Both the position numbers and the translations under genes were made by a program. DNA of 64,000 bases from Pseudalkalibacillus sp045920555 (GTDB taxonomy: Bacteria > Bacillota > Bacilli > Bacillales > Fictibacillaceae): positions 5,146,001 through 5,210,000 of the forward strand of contig NZ_CP174509.1 of the NCBI RefSeq assembly GCF_045920555.1, read 5' to 3'. This document shows positions 17,091-25,695 of this stretch, one piece after another. Positions within the stretch are counted from its first letter, which is position 1, and every line of letters begins with the position of its first letter. Under the pieces are notes generated by a model. The model did not search any database. It saw nothing but the letters and a program-made list of their open reading frames with translations, and was not told the origin of the DNA.

Positions 17091-19724
17091 TCAATGAATG
17101 CTTAATTTAAAGGTGAGTACTTCATTGCTTGCCATCTTATCGATTACGATTCCTTGATCCGTGAAGTTGATTCTTTCGTGAATTGGCCTTTCGTTCAAAT
17201 CCACAAGCTGGACACTCTTAAAGAAATCCTTGTTCATAGCAGCTTTTACATCCAGGATTTCCTGATCCGTTGTATTATAGATCCTCACGATCATTCCATC
17301 ATCATCTTCACATTTTTTAAAAGCGCTTATGACAACATGTGGGTCATCAATTTGAAGGAAACTTAATTCATCACTGAATACCTGTATATTCGGTTGATGA
17401 TCCACCTGAACTGTAACCATTGGGCTTGTATATTCATTCGCCTTCCGACCGACCTCAGTATCGATTTCTGTACCTGAATGAGGAACGATCGAATATTCCA
17501 TTTCATGGACCCCTAAAAGACTGCTGTCTGGCGTTTCAACGTGAAGTCCTGATCGTCTTCCAGGTCGGTCTACTAGATCTTGTTTGCCCATGTAATCGGT
17601 CCCACATAACAATGTAAGCACAACGACCGGTTCCTTACCATCCAAAATTTCATACTGCGGCAGGCCTTTGTTAAGGATGGCAAGCCCTTTTTCGTCATCT
17701 GATACATCGACGAATTTTTGTTGCGGATAGATCGGATAATATTTTTCCTCCCAGTTTTCTTCTTCCCAGTATTCCACTTGTGGCAGGTAATTTTCCCGTC
17801 GTATCATACCGAACTGTTGATCAGCAACATGGGTACTTGCATTTACACCTGGATTGAAGAGCGCGCTGATGCGATGGTTTTTCACTGTATTGTCAATTAC
17901 GGTTTTGATATCTATTCTGTCTTCATGACGGTTTACGGTTACAAAGGATTCAATCACCAGCGTTTTGTACTCATCCGAACGACCATTCACATCAGTATCA
18001 ACAGGCACCTCTAAAGAATGGGCAATCTTAACCGTCGCAAAAATAGAACCATTTTGTAGGACGGAAATCTCAGGAGTTGCATTCTTTGTGCTGATTACAA
18101 CATCTTCCCTTGGAGGTGAAAAATCGTACTCATCTCCAGCATTGCCACTTTCTTCGAAGACGTTCAAATCATGGAATACTTTATTCGTCGCATGTGCTTT
18201 AACGGTCAAAGAACCATTCGGTTGGATTTCAGCCTGGAAATAGTCATTTGAGAATATGCCGTCTTGATAAACTTCGGAAGTTTCACCCTGTTCCCCTATC
18301 GTCTCTTTTATATAATAGGTTTTATAACCAAAGCCATCAACTTCAGCAAGGAATTTGATTTTCGTCGTCCATACGTATTGATCCTCATTTTTAACACCGA
18401 TCTCAATCTGCTTATCGTTCAGATTCTCATAGTTTGATTCCACTACTTGATATGGGATAGACTCTCCGTTAGGATCTACAATCGTAAACGCTTCAGACTT
18501 CAGTTGAACTGTAGCCTCTACAACATTTTTCCGATTATGACCCAGCGTGTTGAACACGATCAATGGAAGCCCTTTGCTGTAATCGAATTTGATTTTTCCG
18601 ATCAAATCGTTCGTTGCATCCGTTTGAACGGTTTGTCCGATTTGTTTTGCATAGTGGTACCGCATTTCCATTTCCTTATGCGTCACATCCGTACATACAT
18701 TGCAAATCGAATCGTGAGCATGGTTCTGAAGGGTGTATTTCCATCCCTGGTTGATGATCGCATTGTCATAGCCGTTTCCTGCTAAAAATGACATCGAATT
18801 GAGAGGCTCGACATATTTTTCATAAAGGTTTTGAACTTCATAGTTCTGCTTTTTCAAATCAAGACGAGTGGATGCGATACTGACATGCACACGCATGTTT
18901 TTCCCTTTTCTGAACTCGCCGCTTATCGTTTCCAGAGTCTCTGCTTCGGCTCTGACAGCGTCAAAATACTCTTTTAGCTGACTGATTTTTACTGTATGAT
19001 CACTGCCCTGGGAAGTTAGGTGTTGATTTAAGTTTTCAACGATCTCTGGTAGCTCTTTGATAGCGGACCTTTGATCAAAACCACACATGAGCAATAAATT
19101 TTGTGATGTCGTTTTGGCTTCCAAAGCCTCCATATTTTCATCCAGTATTTCCAAATTCCCTTCGAGATCAGTGGAAATCATCCTTCCATTCCCATACCCT
19201 AACGGTAAATGGGTGGTTAATACCTTGGAGCCATCTGGTCCTTCCCACAAAAATTCTGTTTTCTCTGTTTCCTCATCTGTAATGCCTCTCCAGAAAAGGG
19301 CATTTTTCATTCCAAAACCATACAACACTTGAGGAATTTGCGCTGCCTGTCCAAAGGAATCCGGCAAGTATCCGATTTGCATGGCTGGTCCAAAGTCTCT
19401 TGCAATCTGTTGGCCGATCAGAAGGTTCCGGATAAGGGATTCACCGCTTGGTATGAATTCATCAGGTTGGATATACCATGGACCTATGAGTAGCCGTCCT
19501 TCTTGGACCAGTTTTGCTAATGCATCTTTTTTATGAGGTTTGACCTCCAGATAATCCTCTAATACGATTGTTTGTCCATCTAGCATGAAAGAAGAATACT
19601 TCGGGCTGTTTTCTAGTAATTCAATCAACTCATCCATGAACCTTACAAGCTTGACACGGTATTGTTGATAAGTTTGGTGCCACTCACGGTCCCAATGGGT
19701 ATGAGAAATAACATGGAAATTCAT
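17091..19724 (-). CDS. mngB: GH38 alpha-mannosidase (MngB-like)
   Basis: An 877-residue cytosolic glycosidase, the same size as E. coli MngB, which hydrolyses 2-O-(6-phospho-alpha-mannosyl)-D-glycerate to mannose 6-phosphate and glycerate. Zinc-binding residues appear in HTHWDREWH at the N-terminus, the nucleophile aspartate in YLPDSFGQAAQ, and the conserved NHAHDSICNVC region near residue 340. C-terminal beta domains follow. I choose ATG 19722-19724, with TTGGAGG upstream and the HTHWD motif at residues 7-11; the longer frame adds 16 unconserved residues. It sits between EIIC (19928) and the PRD regulator, which supports a phosphorylated mannoside as substrate. Whether the aglycone is glycerate, glyceramide or a sugar cannot be read. 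Confidence 0.88.
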   Translation of the reverse strand: MNFHVISHTHWDREWHQTYQQYRVKLVRFMDELIELLENSPKYSSFMLDGQTIVLEDYLEVKPHKKDALAKLVQEGRLLIGPWYIQPDEFIPSGESLIRNLLIGQQIARDFGPAMQIGYLPDSFGQAAQIPQVLYGFGMKNALFWRGITDEETEKTEFLWEGPDGSKVLTTHLPLGYGNGRMISTDLEGNLEILDENMEALEAKTTSQNLLLMCGFDQRSAIKELPEIVENLNQHLTSQGSDHTVKISQLKEYFDAVRAEAETLETISGEFRKGKNMRVHVSIASTRLDLKKQNYEVQNLYEKYVEPLNSMSFLAGNGYDNAIINQGWKYTLQNHAHDSICNVCTDVTHKEMEMRYHYAKQIGQTVQTDATNDLIGKIKFDYSKGLPLIVFNTLGHNRKNVVEATVQLKSEAFTIVDPNGESIPYQVVESNYENLNDKQIEIGVKNEDQYVWTTKIKFLAEVDGFGYKTYYIKETIGEQGETSEVYQDGIFSNDYFQAEIQPNGSLTVKAHATNKVFHDLNVFEESGNAGDEYDFSPPREDVVISTKNATPEISVLQNGSIFATVKIAHSLEVPVDTDVNGRSDEYKTLVIESFVTVNRHEDRIDIKTVIDNTVKNHRISALFNPGVNASTHVADQQFGMIRRENYLPQVEYWEEENWEEKYYPIYPQQKFVDVSDDEKGLAILNKGLPQYEILDGKEPVVVLTLLCGTDYMGKQDLVDRPGRRSGLHVETPDSSLLGVHEMEYSIVPHSGTEIDTEVGRKANEYTSPMVTVQVDHQPNIQVFSDELSFLQIDDPHVVISAFKKCEDDDGMIVRIYNTTDQEILDVKAAMNKDFFKSVQLVDLNERPIHERINFTDQGIVIDKMASNEVLTFKLSIH

Positions 19725-19927
19725 TTGGAATGCCTCCAATATCTTTATATAAAGAAAACTTGGCAAAACCAAGCCTTAGCGCAGGTTGAGCCTTAGTTGC
19801 GCTTATCCTTGGTTCCTTAACTTTTCTGCTACACCAAATTGTTTTCTCGTTGAAAGTTATCTTTTTTAACGTATAAAATAGGAGGGAACTAATCATTAGA
19901 TCCCTCTGTCATTTAAATGTTCAATTA

Positions 19928-20947
19928 TTATACTTGTTCTGTAATTGATAATTCTTCTTCAGTCTTTTTCTTCAAAACAACAGTCATAAGTGCTGTCACA
20001 ACAATCCCGACTGCAAATGCAATGGCAAACATGAATGGTTTTTCGAAAAATGGTACGACGAACACGCCGCCACTTGGAATAGGAGCTTGTGTACCCAATA
20101 ACAGCGCTAAGCCACCGCCGACTGCAGAACCGACAACTATGGAAGGTATGACACGTAATGGGTCAGATACAGCGAATGGAATCGCACCTTCTGTAATTCC
20201 TGTCGCACCCATGAATGTTGTAGGTAAAGCACTTTGCCGCTCGGCTAGCGTGAATTTCTTAGGCGCAATTCGAGTTGCAAGTGCCAAACCGATCGGTGGT
20301 GTCATGATCCCAATCCAGCAAGCCGCCATTGGATAATAGATCTCTTGATTCAGCATACCAACACAGAATGCAAAGGCTACTTTATTGACAGGACCACCCA
20401 TATCAAATGCCATCATCGCACCGATGATCAATCCTAAAACAACCAGGTTCCCTCCACTGAGCGATTTCAGCCAATCCTCCAACCCACTGGAAAGAGCCGC
20501 AATAGGTTGTCCAATGATGAACATCAATAATACTACTGCTCCTGCACCCAGCAATGGAATGACAATAATCGGTTTTAACTGCACTAAATATCTGTGCATC
20601 GGAAGTTTTTTAAGAGCGTTTACAATATAACCTGCGATAAAACCAGCAACAATTCCGCCTAGGAAACCTGCTCCGATTTCGTTCGCAATCAGGCCGCCTA
20701 CCATACCAGGTGCAATACCCGGTCTGTCAGAAATGGAGTAAGCCATATAAGCAGCCATGACGGGCACCATAAGTGAAAAGATGAGAACACCAGTATCTAC
20801 CGTTTTCTTCGCAAATCCTGCCTCTTGTTCTCCTCCACCTAACAGCAATCCAATCGTAAGAATAAGTCCACCTGCCACAACAAAGGGCAGCATATATGAT
20901 ACACCGGTCATGAGATGTGTTTTTGCTTCTTCAACCACTTTCTTCAT
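19928..20947 (-). CDS. PTS fructose-type EIIC permease
   Basis: A 339-residue membrane component of a fructose-family PTS, with 8-10 hydrophobic helices and the family segments GVSYMLPFVVAGGLILTIG, the DMGGPVNKVAF loop and GITEGAIPFAVSDPLRVIPS. It moves the sugar while transferring phosphate from the EIIB cysteine. EIIB and EIIA are separate genes immediately upstream (20977 and 21305), whereas FruA and MngA in other bacteria are fused. The next gene downstream is the GH38 mannosidase, so the imported sugar is probably an alpha-mannoside, phosphorylated at mannose C6. RBS GGAGAGG lies in front of the ATG. Confidence 0.92.
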   Translation of the reverse strand: MKKVVEEAKTHLMTGVSYMLPFVVAGGLILTIGLLLGGGEQEAGFAKKTVDTGVLIFSLMVPVMAAYMAYSISDRPGIAPGMVGGLIANEIGAGFLGGIVAGFIAGYIVNALKKLPMHRYLVQLKPIIVIPLLGAGAVVLLMFIIGQPIAALSSGLEDWLKSLSGGNLVVLGLIIGAMMAFDMGGPVNKVAFAFCVGMLNQEIYYPMAACWIGIMTPPIGLALATRIAPKKFTLAERQSALPTTFMGATGITEGAIPFAVSDPLRVIPSIVVGSAVGGGLALLLGTQAPIPSGGVFVVPFFEKPFMFAIAFAVGIVVTALMTVVLKKKTEEELSITEQV

Positions 20948-20976
20948 AAAAATCCCCTCTCCTTACCGTCAAATCA

Positions 20977-21288
20977 TTATTTTTTCGCCAATTCAATCGC
21001 TTGATCGATCAATCCTTGTGCATTTTTCACTGCATCTCCGACAGATACTTTAACTGTTGGAATATCATTAAAGCGATCAGATTTTGCAATCGCTGTATCT
21101 ACTGCAAGAATAAGCGCTTCTGCTTCTTCGATTTCTTTTCCTTTGATTTCATTCTCGATTCCCATTGCACCTTGTTTTTCTACTTTGATCTTTACTCCTG
21201 CTTTTTTAGCTGAAGCCTCCAACGCTGCAGCAGCCATATGTGTATGTGCAACACCTGCAGGGCAAGCTGTAATTGCGATAAGTTTCAT
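20977..21288 (-). CDS. PTS fructose-type EIIB
   Basis: A 103-residue cytosolic phosphotransfer protein. The phosphorylated cysteine is at residue 8 in AITACPAGVAHTHMAA, the standard EIIB-fructose loop, and the rest follows the family fold (EKQGAMGIENE). The ATG at 21286-21288 is used because GGGAGAG precedes it and the domain begins there; the upstream in-frame codons overlap the EIIA gene end. It takes phosphate from the EIIA encoded 16 bases upstream and passes it to the sugar bound by EIIC. Confidence 0.92.
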   Translation of the reverse strand: MKLIAITACPAGVAHTHMAAAALEASAKKAGVKIKVEKQGAMGIENEIKGKEIEEAEALILAVDTAIAKSDRFNDIPTVKVSVGDAVKNAQGLIDQAIELAKK

Positions 21289-21304
21289 AATCGTATCTCT
21301 CCCT

Positions 21305-21775
21305 TTATTCGATATTTTCATCAACACATTCAGATAAAAGTTGTAAAATTTCTTGTTGCTTATTTGCTGTCATCAAGCTGTTCCTAAAGTCTTCATCGAT
21401 TAGTTTTCCAGATAGCTTAGAAAGTATTTGCAGATGGGTCGTCCCAGCTTCTGACTCCGGTATAGCAAGCATGATCACAAAAGAAACGTCACGATCATCC
21501 ATCGCTTTCCAGTCCACACCGCTTGCCAATTTTCCGATGACGATACTGGCGTTCCGGACTGTTTTACTCTTACAATGCGGAATTGCTATGCCATTACCGA
21601 AACCAGTAGTAATTTGTACTTCTCTTGCTAAGACACCTTGAGTGAATTCTGCCTTTGACTCAATCCGACCTTGTTTTTCAAGTAATGAAGCTAGCTGCTC
21701 AATGACCCCCAATTGGTCTGGAGCAGTAAGATGAAGGTCAATCAAGTCCTCATTTATCAATGTTGTCAATTCCAA
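21305..21775 (-). CDS. PTS fructose-type EIIA (PTS IIA-2)
   Basis: A 156-residue cytosolic phosphocarrier of the mannitol/fructose IIA family. The active histidine lies in GNGIAIPHCKSK (about residue 70), with a typical C-terminal LQILSKLSGKLIDEDF helix. It accepts phosphate from HPr and donates it to EIIB. First gene of the operon EIIA-EIIB-EIIC-mannosidase-regulator-amidase. The promoter region upstream (21776-21930) carries a 20-bp palindrome and a weak cre-like box. Domains that are usually fused are here three separate genes. Confidence 0.92.
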   Translation of the reverse strand: MELTTLINEDLIDLHLTAPDQLGVIEQLASLLEKQGRIESKAEFTQGVLAREVQITTGFGNGIAIPHCKSKTVRNASIVIGKLASGVDWKAMDDRDVSFVIMLAIPESEAGTTHLQILSKLSGKLIDEDFRNSLMTANKQQEILQLLSECVDENIE

Positions 21776-21890
21776 AGTTTCACCCTCAATCTAATTGAAG
21801 TCGTTTCTTTAACCCGGGTTATAAATTAAGTTTGTTTCGCTCTACACTAGTAATTATAAAAGTCCAACTACTGAATTAAAATTTAATCCT

Positions 21891-21910
21891 TTTCCTAAAG
21901 CTTTAGGAAA
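21891..21910. promoter_or_regulatory. 20-bp perfect palindrome, candidate activator site
   Basis: TTTCCTAAAGCTTTAGGAAA reads the same on both strands. It lies 116 bases upstream of the EIIA start codon, a usual distance for the binding site of MtlR/ManR-type activators upstream of -35. The regulator encoded within the operon (15071-17038) is the natural candidate. Confidence 0.6.
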
Positions 21911-21918
21911 CGCTTACA
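21905..21918 (-). promoter_or_regulatory. cre-like box
   Basis: On the minus strand TGTAAGCGTTTCCT matches the CcpA consensus TGWAANCGNTNWCA at 12 of 14 positions. It overlaps the end of the palindrome, so repressor and activator could compete. Confidence 0.4.
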
Positions 21919-21967
21919 GACAATTGTAATATTATTTTGTTCCTGCTTCCTTAGAGCCTCATTAAAA

Positions 21968-22006
21968 AACCCACAGAAGAGTGATGATCCTACTCTTCTA
22001 TGGGTT
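21968..22006 (-). terminator. terminator of GerAB-like gene
   Basis: On the minus strand, AACCCATAGAAGAGT pairs with ACTCTTCTGTGGGTT (one mismatch) and is followed by TTTTTAAT. Confidence 0.85.
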
Positions 22007-22152
22007 AACACTGGTTAATATAGAAATATATTTTAAAATCACTAAGGTGGGACCGCATCGGTTACTTATGTGACCAAGTAATTATCTCTCCCTTAAGATT
22101 AGGGGTTTACAATCGTTCGCGTCATATCCGGGATACAGTTCATCAAAACGAA

Positions 22153-23259
22153 TCAATTTGGTTTTTTTTGCATCTTTTTTCGAAACAACGCGACGCAAAG
22201 CATGATTAAAGGTAAAAGAAACCCAACGGTATATGAAAAAAATACGGCAACTTCCCTGTCCCAAGTTTGCTGTTCAGTGACACTTGAAAACGTTATAAGA
22301 GAATAAATCACGCTAATGACCCCCAGAGGTAATGTTAATGATTGATAATTTCTCAATTTTAAGATTTGGGCGATGCCTATAGCGACAGTATATAAATACA
22401 TTGTCATTTTCATATAGATCGAAAGAATCCACATGATCGCTAATACAGCTTCAATTCTTTGTACAAAATTTCCTACATTGATTTTTTTCGCTAGTGCATA
22501 ACTGGGATAGTGATAGCTGGCTGTAATAACAGATCCAAGTACGGATATGGCTAAGAAGATAATGACAACCATTACAACACTGCCTATCCAATATCCGATC
22601 AAGAAAGATTTGCTTGCCACTTTTGGTTGGTTCACAAAAGCAGGGAAAATCATTAACAATACCACGCCAGTAATTGTAGAGAATTCTATATAGTAAATGA
22701 CTGCCGTAATCAGCGGTTTAGTTTCTGCCTCAAATACTGGCTGAAGGTTTTCAAGCTTGATTTGAGGAGTAATAAAAACCACTAAAATGAAAAAAAGAAT
22801 GAAGAAAAACACAATGAAAATTTCAGCGCTGCGGGTAAACGTCTCTAATCCAAGACGAACACCCATGATTACAATGACAGCCATTAAAATATGAAATGCG
22901 ACTGCAGGTGTTTCTGGGAAAATATGTATAGTCATAAAACTTCCTACATAGAACAAAAGTTCAGATCCATACATAAACACCATTAAAAGAAAAAAAAGAG
23001 AAATCGTATTGCCGATCCATTTTCCAAACAAAGTTTCATTCATTTCTACAAATGTTTTTCCAGGAAACAACAGCCCGAGCTTAGTGTAAAACCAAATAAT
23101 AATTGACCCTACAGCTACGCCTAGAACAGCCCCAATCCACGCATCTTGTTGCAAATAGACAGCCATGGTTGTCGGAACAGTTATAATTGTTGTACCGATC
23201 GTAAAAAAAATCACTAATGTTCTGAATTGACGCGCCGATATTTTTTCATTATCTAGCAT
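22153..23259 (-). CDS. GerAB-type spore germination permease
   Basis: A 368-residue membrane protein of the GerAB/YndE branch of the amino acid-polyamine transporter superfamily, with 10 hydrophobic helices. The N-terminus (KISARQFRTLVIFFTIGTTI) and the FPGKTFVEMNETLFGKWIG loop are typical. In spores these proteins sit in the inner membrane and bind the germinant. GerA and GerC subunits normally accompany it, but none is encoded on either side, so this is an orphan B subunit or the remainder of a tricistronic gerA operon. A strong terminator follows at 21968. Its 3' end shares about 50 bases with 61128-61178, so the C-terminal few residues (MQKKPN) may not be ancestral. Confidence 0.88.
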   Translation of the reverse strand: MLDNEKISARQFRTLVIFFTIGTTIITVPTTMAVYLQQDAWIGAVLGVAVGSIIIWFYTKLGLLFPGKTFVEMNETLFGKWIGNTISLFFLLMVFMYGSELLFYVGSFMTIHIFPETPAVAFHILMAVIVIMGVRLGLETFTRSAEIFIVFFFILFFILVVFITPQIKLENLQPVFEAETKPLITAVIYYIEFSTITGVVLLMIFPAFVNQPKVASKSFLIGYWIGSVVMVVIIFLAISVLGSVITASYHYPSYALAKKINVGNFVQRIEAVLAIMWILSIYMKMTMYLYTVAIGIAQILKLRNYQSLTLPLGVISVIYSLITFSSVTEQQTWDREVAVFFSYTVGFLLPLIMLCVALFRKKMQKKPN

Positions 23260-23619
23260 CCATTTTCCACCTTCTTGTTCCTACACGAGCAGTTCACGTC
23301 CATATTGAGTTGACCTGGATAATCAGTACTTTTTGGTCCTAATCTTTTTTGATTTTTACAAATAACAATACATTGGCTATTATGACCTGTGATGTTCATG
23401 TGTAAACAAAAAATACCAGAAAGGGAATTAATCCAATTGTTTATCAGTTTGTAATTTTCATGTAGCGTTTCTAATAATCTAAATATTCCAAAAATAGTTG
23501 AGAGTAGTGCCTGAACAGAAACGCCTGTCCCTGGAAAAGAAGGAACAACCCATGAGGATACTCTTTTCTCAATGGGTTGTTCTCCATTAAAATGCATTTG
23601 GGTCGGCTATCGCTTCCCT
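23260..23619. other. intergenic region upstream of GerAB-like gene
   Basis: 360 bases holding the manP terminator (23543-23582) and presumably the promoter of the germination gene. An open frame across it is not credible because it includes the terminator and has no recognisable domain. Confidence 0.5.
23543..23582 (-). terminator. terminator of manP-type gene
   Basis: GAACAACCCAT and ATGGGTTGTTC form an 11-bp perfect stem with an 18-nt loop. On the minus strand it is followed by CTTCTTTTCC. Confidence 0.75.
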
Positions 23620-25557
23620 TTATTCGATTTCCTCCAATAGTGTATAAGCTTGTTCTTTTGTTTTGACATCCAGTAACGATTTTCTGAAGCTTTCGTCCAT
23701 GAGTTTACGGGACAGGATTTGGAGGATTTTCAGATGTTCGTTGCCTTCGCTTGTTTTCGGCACAGCAATCATGAAGATCAGCTTAGCATCCGTACCATCG
23801 AGACTCTTCCAATCCACTCCGTCTCTTTTTACCCCGAAGACAACACTCGGTTTTTTCACGGCGTCGGATTTTCCATGCGGGATCGCGATGTTCATTCCAA
23901 TCCCTGTCGTCCCTTCTACTTCACGTTTCATGATCGCTTCTCTGAAACCTTCCTTCGATGAAAGAAAACCAGCTCGATCCAGCTTTATGAGCATCTCATC
24001 GATCACCTGGTTACGGGTTGTGCCTGCTAGATTGATATCGATCAAATCCATATTGGTTATATCCGTCAGTTTATTAATTTCATTATCCTCAACTTCAGGA
24101 GATTCTTGTAAATTTTCTTCCTCAGTCTGAGGTTCTTCAGACTCAGTTATAGGCGATTTAACCTCAGCTGACCTGACATCCTTTTTCAACAGGTTTACTA
24201 AAAGGGCCGTTACAATCGCACCGACAATGGCAGCAATAAAGAACATCAGCACATTATCGACTGCACCTAGCACAGCGACGATCGGTCCTCCATGTGCGAC
24301 ACGGTCACCGACATGACCCAGCATTGCAATCACTGAACCTGTCATCGAGCCTACCATGATACTTGGAATGACACGTAATGGATCCTGTGCGGCGAACGGA
24401 ATTGCACCCTCTGTTATTCCAAATAACCCCATCGTGAAGGAGGCTTTCCCAGCTTCTCGTTCGGTATCCTGGTATTTCTTTTTATTGATGAACGTCGCAA
24501 GTCCCATTCCAATTGGCGGGATACAGATGGCGACGGCAATCGGACCCATGATCTCATAGTTTCCTTCCCCGATCATCGCAGCACCGAAAAGGAAGGCGAC
24601 CTTATTGACCGGACCACCCATATCGAAGGATATCATCGCACCTAGAATTAGGGCTAACAAGATCGAGCTTGTCCCCTGCATACCTTCCAGCCACGTAGTC
24701 AATCCTTCAAACACTTGAGCCACAGGAGCTCCGATAAGATAGATGAGTGCTGTCCCTACAATGAACGAAGCAATGACTGGAATGATGATGATCGGCATAA
24801 TTGGTTGAATCGCTTTTGGAACTTTGATTTTCTTGATCCATAACGCCACGTAACCAGCTAGGAAACCAGCAATGATCCCGCCCAGGAACCCTGCTCCTGC
24901 TTCACTTCCATAAAAGCTGCCATTCGCTGCAATATAGCCTCCGACGACACCAGGAGCCAATCCTGGTTTATCGGCGATACTATAGGCGATGAAGCCTGCC
25001 AGAATCGGGACCATGAACGTGAACGCCGCTCCACCGATCGCTTCGATATCCTTCCAGATCGAACCTTCAGGGATGATGAGACCTTCAGGCGTTTTCTCCC
25101 CACCGATCGTGAGGGCAATCGCAATCAACAGCCCCCCGACGACAATGAACGGGACCATGAAGGAAACCCCATTCATCAGGTGGCGGTATACCGGGTTTTC
25201 TTTTTTATTGGAAGCCGGTAATGAATCAGCGCTTGCCTGCGGTTGATAAACGGGTACATTTCCGCTCATCACTTTCTTGATCAATTCTTCAGGTTTACGG
25301 ATTCCATCCTGTACCCCGACGACCAATACCTTCTTGCCGACAAAACGTTCCTTCGTGACCGTTTTATCAGCAGCGATGATGATGCCATCTGCTTCCCGTA
25401 TATCCTTTTCGGTAAGTTCATTCTCAACCCCGATCCCACCTTGGGTTTCCACCTTCATGTCGATGCCTAATTCCCTGGCTGCCTTCTGAAGGTTTTCTGA
25501 AGCCATGTACGTATGGGCGATCCCATTTGGACATGACGTAATCGCAAGTATTTTCAT
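23620..25557 (-). CDS. manP: PTS EIIBCA, fructose/mannose type (ManP-like)
   Basis: A 645-residue fused PTS transporter. Order: EIIB (1-100; cysteine in ITSCPNGIAHTYMA), EIIC (about 125-460; GVSFMVPFIVVGGLLIA, DMGGPVNKVAFLFG, GITEGAIPFAAQDPLRV), an acidic linker, and EIIA (about 500-645; histidine in NIAIPHGKSD). Domain order and size equal B. subtilis ManP. It imports and phosphorylates a hexose, mannose being the best guess because of the ManR-like gene upstream and the alpha-mannosidase operon next door. The start at 25555-25557 follows GAGGAGG; the longer frame runs through the promoter. A cre box overlaps the promoter. The transporter is intact although its regulator gene is interrupted. 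Confidence 0.88.
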   Translation of the reverse strand: MKILAITSCPNGIAHTYMASENLQKAARELGIDMKVETQGGIGVENELTEKDIREADGIIIAADKTVTKERFVGKKVLVVGVQDGIRKPEELIKKVMSGNVPVYQPQASADSLPASNKKENPVYRHLMNGVSFMVPFIVVGGLLIAIALTIGGEKTPEGLIIPEGSIWKDIEAIGGAAFTFMVPILAGFIAYSIADKPGLAPGVVGGYIAANGSFYGSEAGAGFLGGIIAGFLAGYVALWIKKIKVPKAIQPIMPIIIIPVIASFIVGTALIYLIGAPVAQVFEGLTTWLEGMQGTSSILLALILGAMISFDMGGPVNKVAFLFGAAMIGEGNYEIMGPIAVAICIPPIGMGLATFINKKKYQDTEREAGKASFTMGLFGITEGAIPFAAQDPLRVIPSIMVGSMTGSVIAMLGHVGDRVAHGGPIVAVLGAVDNVLMFFIAAIVGAIVTALLVNLLKKDVRSAEVKSPITESEEPQTEEENLQESPEVEDNEINKLTDITNMDLIDINLAGTTRNQVIDEMLIKLDRAGFLSSKEGFREAIMKREVEGTTGIGMNIAIPHGKSDAVKKPSVVFGVKRDGVDWKSLDGTDAKLIFMIAVPKTSEGNEHLKILQILSRKLMDESFRKSLLDVKTKEQAYTLLEEIE

Positions 25558-25582
25558 CTCTCTTGACCTCCTCAACTCTCTG

Positions 25583-25596
25583 CGTAACCGTTTACA
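25583..25596 (-). promoter_or_regulatory. cre box at manP promoter
   Basis: On the minus strand TGTAAACGGTTACG matches TGWAANCGNTNWCA at 13 of 14 positions. It lies just downstream of a TATAGT -10 candidate (25600-25606 region) and upstream of the ribosome binding site, the usual place for CcpA road-block or promoter repression. Confidence 0.75.
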
Positions 25597-25637
25597 TACA
25601 CTATACATTGAAAAAAGTGATCGAAAAGTCCTTATTA

Positions 25638-25656
25638 TTACCGCAACCTCCGGTAA
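25638..25656. promoter_or_regulatory. TTACCG-N7-CGGTAA inverted repeat
   Basis: Perfect 6-bp arms lie 81 bases upstream of the manP start, between the regulator gene and manP. The position upstream of -35 suits a ManR-type activator site. Confidence 0.45.
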
Positions 25657-25695
25657 AAAACGAATAATACAGGCAATCGATCATTTCTTCTATTG

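Larger units (their letters stand above)
21776..22152. other. promoter region of PTS/mannosidase operon
   Basis: A non-coding region of 377 bases. It holds the promoter and candidate operators of the PTS operon (21891-21918) and the terminator of the GerAB-like gene (21968-22006). Between 22007 and 22152 I see only a stretch similar to 61128-61178 (see findings). Confidence 0.5.

Noticed and set aside
23253..23597. 114-codon open frame on the minus strand between manP and the GerAB-like gene
   Set aside because: It spans the manP terminator, overlaps the GerAB start, has no ribosome binding site of note and no recognisable domain.
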